Below, piece by piece: positions 25,939 through 35,788 of a stretch of 64,000 nt of DNA (position 1 is the stretch's first letter; every line of letters starts with the position of its first letter). A program made the position numbers and the translations under genes. The stretch spans positions 186,001 to 250,000 of the forward strand of contig CAVPSU010000001.1 of NCBI GenBank assembly GCA_963708715.1, read 5' to 3'. Under the pieces are notes generated by a model. That model made no database searches, was not told the DNA's origin, and worked only from the letters and a program-made list of their open reading frames with translations. This DNA comes from DAIOEK01 sp963708715 (GTDB taxonomy: Bacteria; Chloroflexota; Anaerolineae; Anaerolineales; Anaerolineaceae).

Positions 25939-27512
25939 TGTGGTTTCCCGCCAGGATTCAAATCGAAGACCTGAATCCCATCAAATTCCCCGACAAATTC
26001 AAAGCCATATCGATCTGCTTGCGGATTCTGATACAGATCATTCAACTGCGGTATATGGTTGCTATCCAGTAATAGAAATCTGGCGGAATACTGCTTAGCA
26101 AGCTGTAGAAGAATATCTTCCTTAGCATACGGAATCATAAGTGCCGGGCGTCCGGTAATCGCATAATAAGCGGGCGGATTATTGACAATAACCGGCTGGT
26201 GGTTTTCAGGAAATTGCGAATCCAAAACCGATTCCAATTGCTGATACTGAATCCAAAGGTTGGATTGGTTATATTGCTCCGCCCGCAGATCGGAAACGAT
26301 CAGATATCCGCTGATCACACTAACTAATATTCCCACCCCGATGAAAATGCGATTCTCATCCAGGATAATCCGTTGTTTTGAAAGTCGTAGTCGATCGCCG
26401 AGTTTGGACAAACCCATCGGTGTGATGATCCATACGAAAGGTTGAAAAATTGCAAGAGAGTGTAGTAATCCTCCCCGCATACCAGCCAGAGGAAATATAA
26501 CGGTCATCAGAACAAAATAGATACACAATGCAAAGAACATGAACCATTTCAGAGTTTTCTCACCCAGGTTTCTCCAGCCGATAATCATACCCGGCACCAA
26601 AACGATCAAACCGTTCACAGCAATGATAGAGAGCATATTGATAAAAAAGGCTTTTAGGCGTAAAGATAAAATCGTTGACCATCCAGCAGCCAGCCAGGAA
26701 GTCCAATTAAGCTGGTCTGGCGGATAGCTGAATAATTGGTCGTATGAGCTCAACCATAATCCCCGTGAAGCGCCGGGGGGGTAGATGTTACCAAATTCAA
26801 TTACATTTCTGGAATACCAGGCGCCTGTGATAACAATGTAGCCTGCGAGAAAAAGCAATATATCTGGAATTACCAGATTAACCCACGCGGGAGTGCGTTT
26901 AATTCGTAGCGTGACCAACAATCCACCAAGTAAGAAAAGCCACAGCAATCCGTCCGCCCTTGTCAGGTGGATGATTCCGCTGATCCCACCCAGTATTATT
27001 GGTACATACCATTTTTGATCAATGCTCTTCTTACTAATAAAATAAATAATCGCGAGACCGCAGAGGAAAAGAACAGCAAATCCATCCGGTTCTGTAACAA
27101 ATTTAAGATAATATCCACTGGCAAGGACAAGAATTCCGGATAGTAATGCCCAACGTTTGTTTTTCAATAAGTCGTAACTCACCAGGTATGTCAGTGGTGA
27201 GGTGATCGCGAATAGAAACACAAACGGAAGACGTGCTGCGATGAGTGATGAATTACCACCCAAGAACATCCCAAATGCCGCTAGAAGCGATGCACCTGGC
27301 ATCCAATACGTGAAGGCGGGGAATGGAATACGGTCAGGTCCTGCCAAATAGTTCCACAGGGCATAATCCATCCAGCCTTTTCCTTCGTAGATCGTTTTTG
27401 CTCCAGCGTAATAATAGTCCGCATCCATATACCCGGTATATGGTCGTACCCATAGCAGCATCGCTCCTATGAGTAAGCCACATCCAAAAAGGATCAAGGC
27501 AATCTTTTTCAT
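25935..27512 (-). CDS. GT-C-type membrane glycosyltransferase-like protein
   Basis: The 525-residue protein is multi-pass, with a positively charged start (MKKIALILFGCG) leading into a signal-anchor helix. The first loop contains GYMDADYYYAGAKTIYEGKGWMD, a GT-C-like aspartate motif followed by tyrosines that recur in its Chloroflexota homologues. The C-terminal soluble part is about 110 residues and contains NHQPVIVNNPPAYYAITGRP. The 4-bp overlaps on both sides show translational coupling with neighbours. The donor is probably a lipid-linked sugar, but the product is not recognisable. Confidence 0.72.
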   Translation of the reverse strand: MKKIALILFGCGLLIGAMLLWVRPYTGYMDADYYYAGAKTIYEGKGWMDYALWNYLAGPDRIPFPAFTYWMPGASLLAAFGMFLGGNSSLIAARLPFVFLFAITSPLTYLVSYDLLKNKRWALLSGILVLASGYYLKFVTEPDGFAVLFLCGLAIIYFISKKSIDQKWYVPIILGGISGIIHLTRADGLLWLFLLGGLLVTLRIKRTPAWVNLVIPDILLFLAGYIVITGAWYSRNVIEFGNIYPPGASRGLWLSSYDQLFSYPPDQLNWTSWLAAGWSTILSLRLKAFFINMLSIIAVNGLIVLVPGMIIGWRNLGEKTLKWFMFFALCIYFVLMTVIFPLAGMRGGLLHSLAIFQPFVWIITPMGLSKLGDRLRLSKQRIILDENRIFIGVGILVSVISGYLIVSDLRAEQYNQSNLWIQYQQLESVLDSQFPENHQPVIVNNPPAYYAITGRPALMIPYAKEDILLQLAKQYSARFLLLDSNHIPQLNDLYQNPQADRYGFEFVGEFDGIQVFDLNPGGKPQ

Positions 27513-29035
27513 TTGGCGAACTCATACCATAACAAATCGCCAACGGCAAAAGAAGCCTGCTGGGTATAAATCGCATTTAATTCGGTAACTCGGGGATGCT
27601 CCGAATAACCCATTTGCTCATATTCTGATAGCGCCTTCTCATACGTGATGAAGTAAACATTGGTAGCCCCATCCACAGCCGATTGGATGGTTGAATAGGC
27701 TTCCTGGTGGATAGCCTTCTGGGTTTGCACAGCCAAAGTGTCATTATGAGAGCCTTCCGAATCTGCCAGAAACCTCTGGGGAAGCTCAGGATTATAGATG
27801 ATCATTGGAAAATAACTCAGCTTAGTGTCATGTAGGATCAGGCAATCTGATGGATCGCATCGATCTACCAATTCATTCGTCATTCGCTGATATGGAGAAC
27901 GTGGGAAATCGTGAAATTGATATTGATAAGGAAGGGAAATGATCGAAATGAGAACGATCACAATAAGATTGATGATCCCTGAGGAGATTGGTGTTTGCGA
28001 TTGAGTATCCAATTTCTTACCCTGCAAACCAATCATTGCCAGGAGTAGATATATTCCTAATCCGGAGGTGATAAACGCCCGGGGAACAAATATGGGACGC
28101 ATCAGATATGAGACAACGAATAAAAGAAAAGGCGGCAGAAAGATCAGCAACCCGAAAAATTGGGTACTGGAGTCCTTTCTTCTCTTCCAAACCAGGATCG
28201 CGAGGACGATTATCACCTGTAATATAAGAACTGTCAGGATGATCAAGATCGGATTTGGTTGCGGCATCGAACCGAGCAATTGCAAGAGTGCTTGTAAAAT
28301 TTCGATTACACCAGGCTGGGGAGTCCAAAATGCTTTCTGGATTTTTTCTATCTGACCTGGTAGTAATACCAACCAGGGTAGAAAACCTACCGCAAGGATT
28401 CCTTGCGCAATAACCAGTTGTCCAAACTTTTTCCATTCGCGACGGATGAGTAAGAAAATATTAGTAGCAATCAAGGTGAAAACTGCCAGATTATGGCTAT
28501 AAACTGCAATTGCCCCGAATACGGTCAACATCACCCAGCTTAGCTTGGATTGTTTTGTTGATTGGATCAATCGCCATGACATCCAGAAATACCCAATGCA
28601 CCCTATTTCCAGCAAGATGTACATGCGAATCTCTTGCGCGTGATAGATCTGGAAGGGTGAAATGGCAGTAAGGAAGGCTGCCACCAGACCGATTCTCCCG
28701 CCACCAAGTTCCGTTCCGAACCGGTACACAAGGTAGATCACAAGTAAGGAAAGGATTACATTCAATAAACGGATGAACCAGATGGATTGAGAGACCATCA
28801 TCCAGTAATGCAGGATGAAATAGTACAGAGGCGGCATGGTGTCTGCGGATGTGCCACTGATGATTGCCGGGATCGATTGCTTTGATAAGAGGATACTAAA
28901 GGCGTCATCGTACCAGATACCCCGGGAGGAGATCGCAATGAGGCGCAGAATCGAAGCAATAAGAATAATTAGAACTAACGTGAAATAAGGATGTTCCTCA
29001 AGGTACGTCAACCGAAACCCACCGGGTTTATTCAT
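27509..29035 (-). CDS. PMT_2/ArnT-like membrane glycosyltransferase
   Basis: The 508-residue protein shows the strongest GT39-like signature in this cluster: ISSRGIWYDDAFSILL in the first periplasmic loop, with the catalytic-type Asp-Asp, and DTMPPLYYFILHYWM, the next conserved loop of dolichyl-phosphate-mannose-like transferases. The region GRIGLVAAFLTAISPFQIYHAQEIRMY is a typical PMT_2 segment. About 11 membrane helices are followed by a C-terminal soluble domain. It is the second gene of the four-gene run and overlaps the next by 4 bp. Confidence 0.82.
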   Translation of the reverse strand: MNKPGGFRLTYLEEHPYFTLVLIILIASILRLIAISSRGIWYDDAFSILLSKQSIPAIISGTSADTMPPLYYFILHYWMMVSQSIWFIRLLNVILSLLVIYLVYRFGTELGGGRIGLVAAFLTAISPFQIYHAQEIRMYILLEIGCIGYFWMSWRLIQSTKQSKLSWVMLTVFGAIAVYSHNLAVFTLIATNIFLLIRREWKKFGQLVIAQGILAVGFLPWLVLLPGQIEKIQKAFWTPQPGVIEILQALLQLLGSMPQPNPILIILTVLILQVIIVLAILVWKRRKDSSTQFFGLLIFLPPFLLFVVSYLMRPIFVPRAFITSGLGIYLLLAMIGLQGKKLDTQSQTPISSGIINLIVIVLISIISLPYQYQFHDFPRSPYQRMTNELVDRCDPSDCLILHDTKLSYFPMIIYNPELPQRFLADSEGSHNDTLAVQTQKAIHQEAYSTIQSAVDGATNVYFITYEKALSEYEQMGYSEHPRVTELNAIYTQQASFAVGDLLWYEFAK

Positions 29036-29045
29036 ACTATGCTAC

Positions 29046-30293
29046 TCACGATGTGCCTTCAATGAGTGAGCGGTTTGGTCGAACAAACCACCAGCGAATC
29101 CACCAGAGCAGTATCAAGAGGGCGAAAGGTACGACCAGATACATAACTGGTTGTTCATCCGTACCCCGAACTGTTGCAAGGAACAAAGCCCAAAGACCTG
29201 CAAAAAGGATCAGGTAGATCACCCCATTGAACCACTTTCCAAAATTTTGCCACCGATCCAACAGTATTTTATTGACGAGAAACAAAGGGGCGACCAACGC
29301 CACATAATGGGGAGTAGCTGTACGGTACGCCACCAGGTTGGTTACAACGAGAGTAAGAAATGCAGTCCATACAAAAGTATTCGTATCTTTTCCGCGGCTT
29401 CGGATCCACTCAACTACCAGGTACAGATAGAACATACCATGCAGGAAAAAATTGACCTGTTGCATGATGCCAGGCATCCATGATGCTATGATGGATAAGG
29501 TGGAACCAATTCGGTCGGTATAAGTCGGATAACTAATCAGTTGTCTGAGCCAATCTATTGGCCAGCCAGGCAAGAGGAGATAACTAATGATCATAATGAC
29601 AACGAAACTTGTCAGTGTGCTTCCGACAATCTTCCATCTCTTAACCGTGATTGCCCAGTACACTACGTAAAGAACAAGCAGGTAACTCATCTGAGGTTTT
29701 GAAGTGGATAGAGTTAATAGTATTCCAGCTACAACATCCTGTTTTTGTTGAATTGCCCAGATTGCCAACAGCATCAACAACGCATTGATCGCAGAGTACT
29801 GCCCCAGGATAATCGCACGGATTGCGCAATACCAGAGTAGACCGAAAAGGAGGACTCCGATCAATCCTAGATGTCGTACTCGCCACCCGGATATCCGAAG
29901 TGAGACGATGGTAATTAATACCAAGCTGAGCTCAAGCACGGTCATAAATACTGCCCGTGCCAATGTATATTCCATCATGGCGAAGGGGGCGAAGAATAGC
30001 ATGGAATAAAGTGGATATACAAAGTGAGCAACATCCTCACCCATAGAAGGATTTGCCGCTCTGCCATAGATCAATTTTTGCGCAATCAGGCTTACATCAT
30101 TCGAATAAGGATTTTTCCCATTCATCAACCATTCGTGGGCGCCATTCCAACGGGCAAGAAAATCATTCCCTCCCGGGTTCTGCAGGGAAAAACGATAATT
30201 AATGACAGTCAATCCTAGCGGTATGGCTATCACCGCAAGAGCTAGTACTACGAAGAGGATAACTTGGCTTCTTGATTTTGTCTTTAGGTTCAT
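29046..30293 (-). CDS. GT87-family (DUF2029) membrane mannosyltransferase-like protein
   Basis: The 415-residue protein resembles GT87 polyprenol-phosphate-mannose-dependent transferases such as PimE. The first loop contains GGNDFLARWNGAHEWLMNGKNPYSND, the family-like aspartate region followed by a G-x-N-P-Y-S motif. It has about ten membrane helices and a short charged C-terminus. This is the first gene of the minus-strand glycosyltransferase run; a gap of 10 bp separates it from the next. A divergent nitrilase-family gene lies 86 bp away, and the promoter for this operon should be in that gap. Confidence 0.82.
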   Translation of the reverse strand: MNLKTKSRSQVILFVVLALAVIAIPLGLTVINYRFSLQNPGGNDFLARWNGAHEWLMNGKNPYSNDVSLIAQKLIYGRAANPSMGEDVAHFVYPLYSMLFFAPFAMMEYTLARAVFMTVLELSLVLITIVSLRISGWRVRHLGLIGVLLFGLLWYCAIRAIILGQYSAINALLMLLAIWAIQQKQDVVAGILLTLSTSKPQMSYLLVLYVVYWAITVKRWKIVGSTLTSFVVIMIISYLLLPGWPIDWLRQLISYPTYTDRIGSTLSIIASWMPGIMQQVNFFLHGMFYLYLVVEWIRSRGKDTNTFVWTAFLTLVVTNLVAYRTATPHYVALVAPLFLVNKILLDRWQNFGKWFNGVIYLILFAGLWALFLATVRGTDEQPVMYLVVPFALLILLWWIRWWFVRPNRSLIEGTS

Positions 30294-30379
30294 GGGATAA
30301 TTGGACCGTTTGTTTCAGGTATTGTACACTTAAGCAGAATCATGGTCAATTTCAGAAAACCTAACCGAAGGTGATTTCA

Positions 30380-31150
30380 ATGAAGCTTTCCATCGCACAA
30401 TATTCCATACAATTTGGCGAACCATCCCGAAATCTAGAATCCATCCATACAATGGCCAGACAGGCAGGAAGGGAAAAATCAAATCTACTTCTCCTTCCTG
30501 AATTGTGCTTGCATGGTTACCATTCTGAGACAATAAAGAATAATGCAGATTATCACCTCACAGCTGTCCTACCTGAACTTATCGAGATCGCCAAAGAAAA
30601 CTCGCTGGATATCTGCGGATCATTTATAGAAGATGAAAGCGAATATCGATATAACACGATGATCTATCTGGATAAAAATGGGCAGCTTTTAGGTAAATAC
30701 CGAAAGATCCATCTTTTCAAACCTCTTCACGAACACTTTCATTTTCACCCAGGATCACAAATCACAGTTGTAGATACAGCATTTGGGAAATTGGGATTAG
30801 CGATTTGTTATGATCTCCGTTTTCCCGAGATGTTCCGAGCGATGACAGCCCGGGGAGTGAAGGGATTTTTGATTAGCGCTGAATGGCCAATTGAACGCAT
30901 CGAGCATTGGCAGGTCATCACAAAAGCACGTGCCATTGAGAATCTTGCCTGGGTTGCTGCTTGCAATTGCATAGGAAACACTCAAAAGACACTCTTTGGA
31001 GGTTCCAGTTTATTTGTTTCTCCATGGGGAGAAACTCTGGCACAACTGGAAGGTAAATCTTGCCGAACAATTGAATTTGACCCGGCAATCACAGATCAGG
31101 TTCGCCAGAATTACCTATTCCTGGACGATATAAGGTCCTTCACTGAATGA
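30380..31150 (+). CDS. Carbon-nitrogen hydrolase (nitrilase superfamily)
   Basis: This superfamily hydrolyses amides or nitriles through a Glu-Lys-Cys triad. The 256-residue protein has all three: LLLPELCLHGY for the Glu, GKYRKIHLF for the Lys and GLAICYDLRFPEMFR for the Cys. The overall pattern is closest to omega-amidase/Nit2-like or N-carbamoylputrescine amidase-like members, but the substrate cannot be set. ATG 30380 is preceded by GAAGGTGA; an upstream GTG at 30371 is less likely. It is flanked by opposite-strand glycosyltransferases and overlaps the next one by 11 bp at the 3' end. The placement looks accidental. Confidence 0.88.
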   Translation: MKLSIAQYSIQFGEPSRNLESIHTMARQAGREKSNLLLLPELCLHGYHSETIKNNADYHLTAVLPELIEIAKENSLDICGSFIEDESEYRYNTMIYLDKNGQLLGKYRKIHLFKPLHEHFHFHPGSQITVVDTAFGKLGLAICYDLRFPEMFRAMTARGVKGFLISAEWPIERIEHWQVITKARAIENLAWVAACNCIGNTQKTLFGGSSLFVSPWGETLAQLEGKSCRTIEFDPAITDQVRQNYLFLDDIRSFTE

Positions 31151-32648
31151 GTGTATAGATCGCTGTGGTTGGGTCTGCGTAAACGGAGGTCCAATCACCC
31201 GAACTCACGAGCTTGTTGACCAACGGCGATCGATGTGGGATAATTATCCATGAAATCTGATAGTGATCCAATAATCGATCCCACCCTTCCCAGCCATTGG
31301 TAATGGTCTCGTAGTCCCGCGTTAACAATTCACCATAAAAATCAGTTTGACCATCGATAAAAACTAACTCGTCAGGCCATATCCTGAATAGTAGATATCC
31401 ACCCCACATAAAATCATTAAACATTCTTCCCTGCTGAGGATGGTTATATAACCATTCCACTGCCTGGACCGGATACTTGCTCGGGGAGTACTGGTTTCGT
31501 TCACTCAAAGCTGGCTGAAAGCGAAACAAAATCGCTCCAAAAACTAAAATCAAGATCGACAATCCGACCGGATACTCAAATCGAATTGATACTGATTCGC
31601 TCTGCGTCTTCCCTGGAACCACTTCGTTTATTTGGTCCAGGTGAAGTTTGAATTTAGGGAATAAACGGGAAAAACAATCAGCTTGTATGGGTAATGCAAT
31701 AATGATAAATAGAGGAATATTCCTACCACTTGTGATTCCGAAAAAGCCAAAACTTATCAAGAGTAGGATACTGGCGATGGAAAGCCTTTTCCAGCACAAT
31801 ATCAGGCACACAATTCCCATGATCAATAAAGCTGAAAATGGCAGGACACCTGTTTCATACAATACAGGTGCCATATATTCAGCGGTATGGCTTACCAGAT
31901 ACCGACTCGACAAGAATCCAAAGATCGTTTGCCAAATCCGAAGACCGTCTGGATTTAAGAGACTAACAATGAGAGAGCTCCCAATTAAAAGACAGTATTG
32001 TTTGAGCGCTACTTTGTTTTCTGCCCAATTTTTAGTAAATATTCCCTGGAGGATCGATCCACCCAAAAATATGCCTAAAACTACAATGCCGATTATGAAC
32101 GCACCGTGGGTGTTGACCCATAGCAGCATGATCAGGCTTGACCATAACATTTTCCAACGGAATTTTATTGGTGAACTGAGTAATTCCAACCATAGGACGA
32201 GGAAAAGATAGGTGAAAATATGCGGTCTTGCGAGCCAGTGAATCCGAGAGGCGGCAATTCCGATCACGACCAGTATTAATGTGATCGGGGTGGACTGAGT
32301 GATCCGAAATACCCGGTAAGTGATCAACCAGAAAACCAATCCCAATATCAATGCAGTGATCAAGACGACACCGGATAGCCCCATCCAGTTGAAGGCTAGC
32401 CTGAAGATCACTTCGGCGATCCATTCATGGGGCGAGAAAGGATCCCCAAAACGGGTATGGGAAAACTCATCCTCAGTCGGGATGACGCCCCGGTCGAGTA
32501 TGACCTTTCCAATTGTCAAATGTCGTCCCAGATCGCCGTCTACATTGAATAGAAACGGTCCAAGCGCAAGGCAGCCTACAAAAACACTCAGGAAGATAAT
32601 CGTCGGTAAGAAATAGGGGAAAAAGCGGGAAGGTGAAGTAGATTTCAT
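31140..32648 (-). CDS. GT-C-like multi-pass membrane protein
   Basis: The 502-residue protein has about ten helices. The first loop carries NVDGDLGRHLTIGKVILDRGVIPTEDEFSHT, in which the Asp/His-rich segment is likely the active loop. This type occurs repeatedly in Anaerolineae, mostly annotated as hypothetical membrane proteins. The C-terminal part (about residues 395-502) reads RMFNDFMWGGYLLFRIWPDELVFIDGQTDFYG, a soluble domain shared with other GT-C-like proteins. The start overlaps the next upstream gene by 4 bp. The product is unknown. Confidence 0.7.
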   Translation of the reverse strand: MKSTSPSRFFPYFLPTIIFLSVFVGCLALGPFLFNVDGDLGRHLTIGKVILDRGVIPTEDEFSHTRFGDPFSPHEWIAEVIFRLAFNWMGLSGVVLITALILGLVFWLITYRVFRITQSTPITLILVVIGIAASRIHWLARPHIFTYLFLVLWLELLSSPIKFRWKMLWSSLIMLLWVNTHGAFIIGIVVLGIFLGGSILQGIFTKNWAENKVALKQYCLLIGSSLIVSLLNPDGLRIWQTIFGFLSSRYLVSHTAEYMAPVLYETGVLPFSALLIMGIVCLILCWKRLSIASILLLISFGFFGITSGRNIPLFIIIALPIQADCFSRLFPKFKLHLDQINEVVPGKTQSESVSIRFEYPVGLSILILVFGAILFRFQPALSERNQYSPSKYPVQAVEWLYNHPQQGRMFNDFMWGGYLLFRIWPDELVFIDGQTDFYGELLTRDYETITNGWEGWDRLLDHYQISWIIIPHRSPLVNKLVSSGDWTSVYADPTTAIYTLIQ

Positions 32649-34285
32649 GGCTGTTGAGGTTGATATAGTGGTCCCAGAGCGGATATGGGCAGTGGATTGG
32701 TTAACTTGAAAAAGATTGTAAAATCTTCAATTCGGTTTTCTTTCCAGGATATTCCATGATCCTTGAGAAGAATTCTGATCCGAGCGTCCAATTCAGGAAA
32801 TTGATATGTCACCAGAGATGTCTTCTCAGACTCAGCCACCCGGTTGGTATATGGAGTGTACCGGTCATCCCTTGAGGTGTATCGGAAATCATGGTGATAT
32901 GGCAACCTAGGAATCAAAAGTATCTCTTCATCCGAAAGGAATGCCATTGGGTAAGATATCCAATAGCTGGTGTAGCCGATCGTTTCATTGTTTTCCTTTA
33001 AAAACTGCATAACCCCATACAACTGTGAATGATCAATATCAGTAAATGGAGCAAATTGAGTGGTTAATCCGGTTGGAGAAGTCCTCTCCGCCTGAATTGA
33101 TCCTCCCAATTGGAAAATCAGGATAAAAGTAACAAGACCCCACGCATGTAGAGATCGTGTCTGCTCTAGATTAGCCAATACCCGTCCACCGATGATGGCT
33201 AATAGCAGGCTTAATGGCAGGAAGTAGCGCCCAGATGGGTCGACTCCAAAAGGGGTAAAGAGAAACACCACGAATAACAAAATCACCGGAGACGAGAGTA
33301 GGATCCAATAATACTTGTTCTCTTCAGACTTCTTCCACCGTAGGATTACCCATCCCCACAGGATACCGACCAATGGAATTAGAGGGAGGAACAACCACCG
33401 CGCTGACCAGGGCGGACGAAATCCCAACGCTGCAGGGATTCCCAAAAGGAAGAAACTTACCAAGTGATTTAAGGTGGTTGCCCAAAATCCAGTCTGTTCC
33501 ACGGCGATCGCACTGCCAGCCAATTCGCTCAGTAAACCGGTCAAACCATTGGTTGCAGCATAACTGATCCACATTGATGCACCAATGACAGTTCCTATCA
33601 GAAGCAGACCGATTGAGGACAATGTCGATGATGCAGACCTGTGTGATCTCCATGTGGTAATGACGCTGATCAATACCGCCGGCAAGGAAAATAATAGGGA
33701 AAACCCAAATGCCCATACTCCAAAACCACTCACCACGCCCAAAATTAAGAATGGAATATTTGCCGGAATTTTCTGAGGTTCTAACCCACGTTGATAGATA
33801 CAAACGGCAAGGTAAAGACACCAGATCCCAAGTATGAAGGCTTCGTTATATCCTCCCAATGTGACCGTTGTATATAAAACTACATTCACCGGAGGCAGTG
33901 AGAAGAGTAATACTGCCCACCACCCAACCCGGCTGGAATGATAGATTTTCCGTCCAAGCAGATAGACCGACAATAGCAATATCATCCACAGACATATCTG
34001 TAATCCGCGCATGGTTGTGATAGAGTCATCAAATATCCGGAACGCCAGCGCGTTCAGTCCAGCATCCAGACTGCCCATATACGCCTGTCCGTAGAAGAAA
34101 ACGGGTCTTTCACCTGCCAGGATATGGCGGGCCATCAACCCAACGACAGCCTCGTCACTATTGAATGGGATCCGCCCATTGAGAGTCCAGAACAATCTGA
34201 GCGCAATTCCGAGCACAACCATGCAGATGGTTATGAATGGAAGCAGAAATTGCTTATATCTCTGTGACCGGTCTGTCGTTGGCAT
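32645..34285 (-). CDS. GT-C-type membrane glycosyltransferase-like protein
   Basis: The 546-residue protein is multi-pass with a first loop reading IPFNSDEAVVGLMARHILAGERPVFFYGQAYMGS. Its SDEA motif and the following FYGQAYMGSLDAGLNAL are typical of GT-C-like proteins of Chloroflexota. About 12 helices are followed by a 130-residue soluble C-terminus. It is the first gene of a two-gene minus-strand run with the neighbour at 31.1-32.6 kb. The divergent plus-strand gene starting at 34.45 kb encodes another protein of this class, and 166 bases between them hold the promoters. Confidence 0.75.
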   Translation of the reverse strand: MPTTDRSQRYKQFLLPFITICMVVLGIALRLFWTLNGRIPFNSDEAVVGLMARHILAGERPVFFYGQAYMGSLDAGLNALAFRIFDDSITTMRGLQICLWMILLLSVYLLGRKIYHSSRVGWWAVLLFSLPPVNVVLYTTVTLGGYNEAFILGIWCLYLAVCIYQRGLEPQKIPANIPFLILGVVSGFGVWAFGFSLLFSLPAVLISVITTWRSHRSASSTLSSIGLLLIGTVIGASMWISYAATNGLTGLLSELAGSAIAVEQTGFWATTLNHLVSFFLLGIPAALGFRPPWSARWLFLPLIPLVGILWGWVILRWKKSEENKYYWILLSSPVILLFVVFLFTPFGVDPSGRYFLPLSLLLAIIGGRVLANLEQTRSLHAWGLVTFILIFQLGGSIQAERTSPTGLTTQFAPFTDIDHSQLYGVMQFLKENNETIGYTSYWISYPMAFLSDEEILLIPRLPYHHDFRYTSRDDRYTPYTNRVAESEKTSLVTYQFPELDARIRILLKDHGISWKENRIEDFTIFFKLTNPLPISALGPLYQPQQP

Positions 34286-34451
34286 ACTACTCTGTTAAGG
34301 CAATCTTTTTTTCCAGAAAATAAACTTTGTTATTGGTTGTGCGTTAAGTTGGTTAAAACACTGTATTATTGTAGCGTGAAAAGCTTTCAGCACAAATCTT
34401 GCTATGGTTTATATAAGACAGCCTACTTAATTGAACCTTCAAACACCTCGT

Positions 34452-35759
34452 ATGATTAAACGAAATATATTTACACTTATCTGCACCATCCTGGCGTTGC
34501 TCTACCTGGGATTCTTCTTTGGCGGATTAGCTTCTGTCCCATTTCACCCGGATGAAGCAACCCAAATCTTTATGAGTGGTGATATTCGGGAGATGTTTTC
34601 AAAACCCGCAAGTCTTTTCTATTCATTTGAAAATTCAGACACGCCTCGCCAGCATTATCGGCTGGTAGATTCTCCTCTAACCCGGACGGTTATTGGAAAA
34701 GGACTCATATTAACCAGACAGCCTGGTCTGGAACAAGATTGGGATTGGACCGCAACCTGGGATCAGAACATAAAATCGGACGCCTATCCGACTGATACTG
34801 TTTTGGTCATAGCCAGATCATTCGTTACCATTCTTTTCCCTGTTGGACTATTTGCGTTTTTTCTCACTCTTCGCACCTTTACAGGTCGATGGCTCAGTCT
34901 GATGGGTGTCATCATATTGGGGATGAACTCTCTTCTGCTGCTTCATTCCCGAAGAGCAATGGCCGAATCAATATTAATATCGCTTCTTCTGCTTCTGCTA
35001 TGGAGGTTTTCCAAACCATACTCGACCAGAAATACGATCTGGATCGCTATTTTGCTTGGATTAATGATACAAACCAAACAACTTGGCTTACCAATTTTGG
35101 TAACGAGCGTACTCGTCCTGGTGTTTCAGGGGATTCGAAAAAGAGGGTGGAAATCACTCCTCCATTCAATATTAATTCCTGTCGGCAGCGTTCTTTTACT
35201 TATGTACATCCTTAATCCTGTCATGTGGCAAGATCCGATCCGGGTTGCACCAATGATGATTGCTCAGCGACAGCTCGTCAGCCAGAACCAGTTGAATACT
35301 TTTAGCGCCCTCAATGGCAATCTGGCTTTGAATACACCTGCCTCGCGGATTTTAGCCGTCCTCGCACAGACATTTTTTGCCCCTCCGGCATTCTTCGATA
35401 TTGGTAATTACTCCATCGCCCAAGACAGCGCGATCAGTTCCTATGCAGGTAATATTCTAAATACATTCTTCTCTGGGTGGATCTGGGGGGGTGCTTTTCT
35501 GATATTTACCATATCTGGGTTGATCCTCTACGGTAAAACCTTTATCCGACAGAAAAAAGAAATCCCTGTCATTGTAACGATTGCATTACTTATAGGATTG
35601 GTACAATTTGTGGTTTATTCCTCCTACCTTACAATTGGATTCCAACGTTACTACCTCATCTTTATCCCGATGGCACTATTAATTTCTATATTTGGAATTC
35701 ATCAAATCCAAACCAAGAATTCATCAGGCGTATTAAACAAAGATGGGTTCATCAAATGA
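34452..35759 (+). CDS. PMT/ArnT-like membrane glycosyltransferase
   Basis: The protein of about 435 residues has about ten membrane helices. The first extracytoplasmic loop has VPFHPDEATQIFMSGDI, the PDEA variant of the GT-C aspartate motif, and later ILTRQPGLEQDWDWTATWDQN. A plain ATG at 34452 gives a compact basic N-terminus (MIKRNIFT); a TTG 21 bases upstream is possible. Its last codons and TGA stop lie within a 16-bp hairpin followed by T residues, which acts as the shared terminator with hppA. It is the seventh GT-C-like gene between 24.5 and 35.8 kb. Confidence 0.78.
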   Translation: MIKRNIFTLICTILALLYLGFFFGGLASVPFHPDEATQIFMSGDIREMFSKPASLFYSFENSDTPRQHYRLVDSPLTRTVIGKGLILTRQPGLEQDWDWTATWDQNIKSDAYPTDTVLVIARSFVTILFPVGLFAFFLTLRTFTGRWLSLMGVIILGMNSLLLLHSRRAMAESILISLLLLLLWRFSKPYSTRNTIWIAILLGLMIQTKQLGLPILVTSVLVLVFQGIRKRGWKSLLHSILIPVGSVLLLMYILNPVMWQDPIRVAPMMIAQRQLVSQNQLNTFSALNGNLALNTPASRILAVLAQTFFAPPAFFDIGNYSIAQDSAISSYAGNILNTFFSGWIWGGAFLIFTISGLILYGKTFIRQKKEIPVIVTIALLIGLVQFVVYSSYLTIGFQRYYLIFIPMALLISIFGIHQIQTKNSSGVLNKDGFIK

Positions 35760-35773
35760 TGAACCCATCTTTT
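35739..35773. terminator. Bidirectional terminator with the stop codon in its loop
   Basis: A 16-bp stem (35739-35754 with 35757-35772) is followed by TTTT on the plus strand and by TTTGTTT on the minus strand. The last four sense codons and the TGA of the plus-strand glycosyltransferase are part of the stem-loop. hppA on the minus strand ends 15 bp away and uses the same hairpin. Confidence 0.85.
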
Positions 35774-35788
35774 CTATGAGAATTTAGT

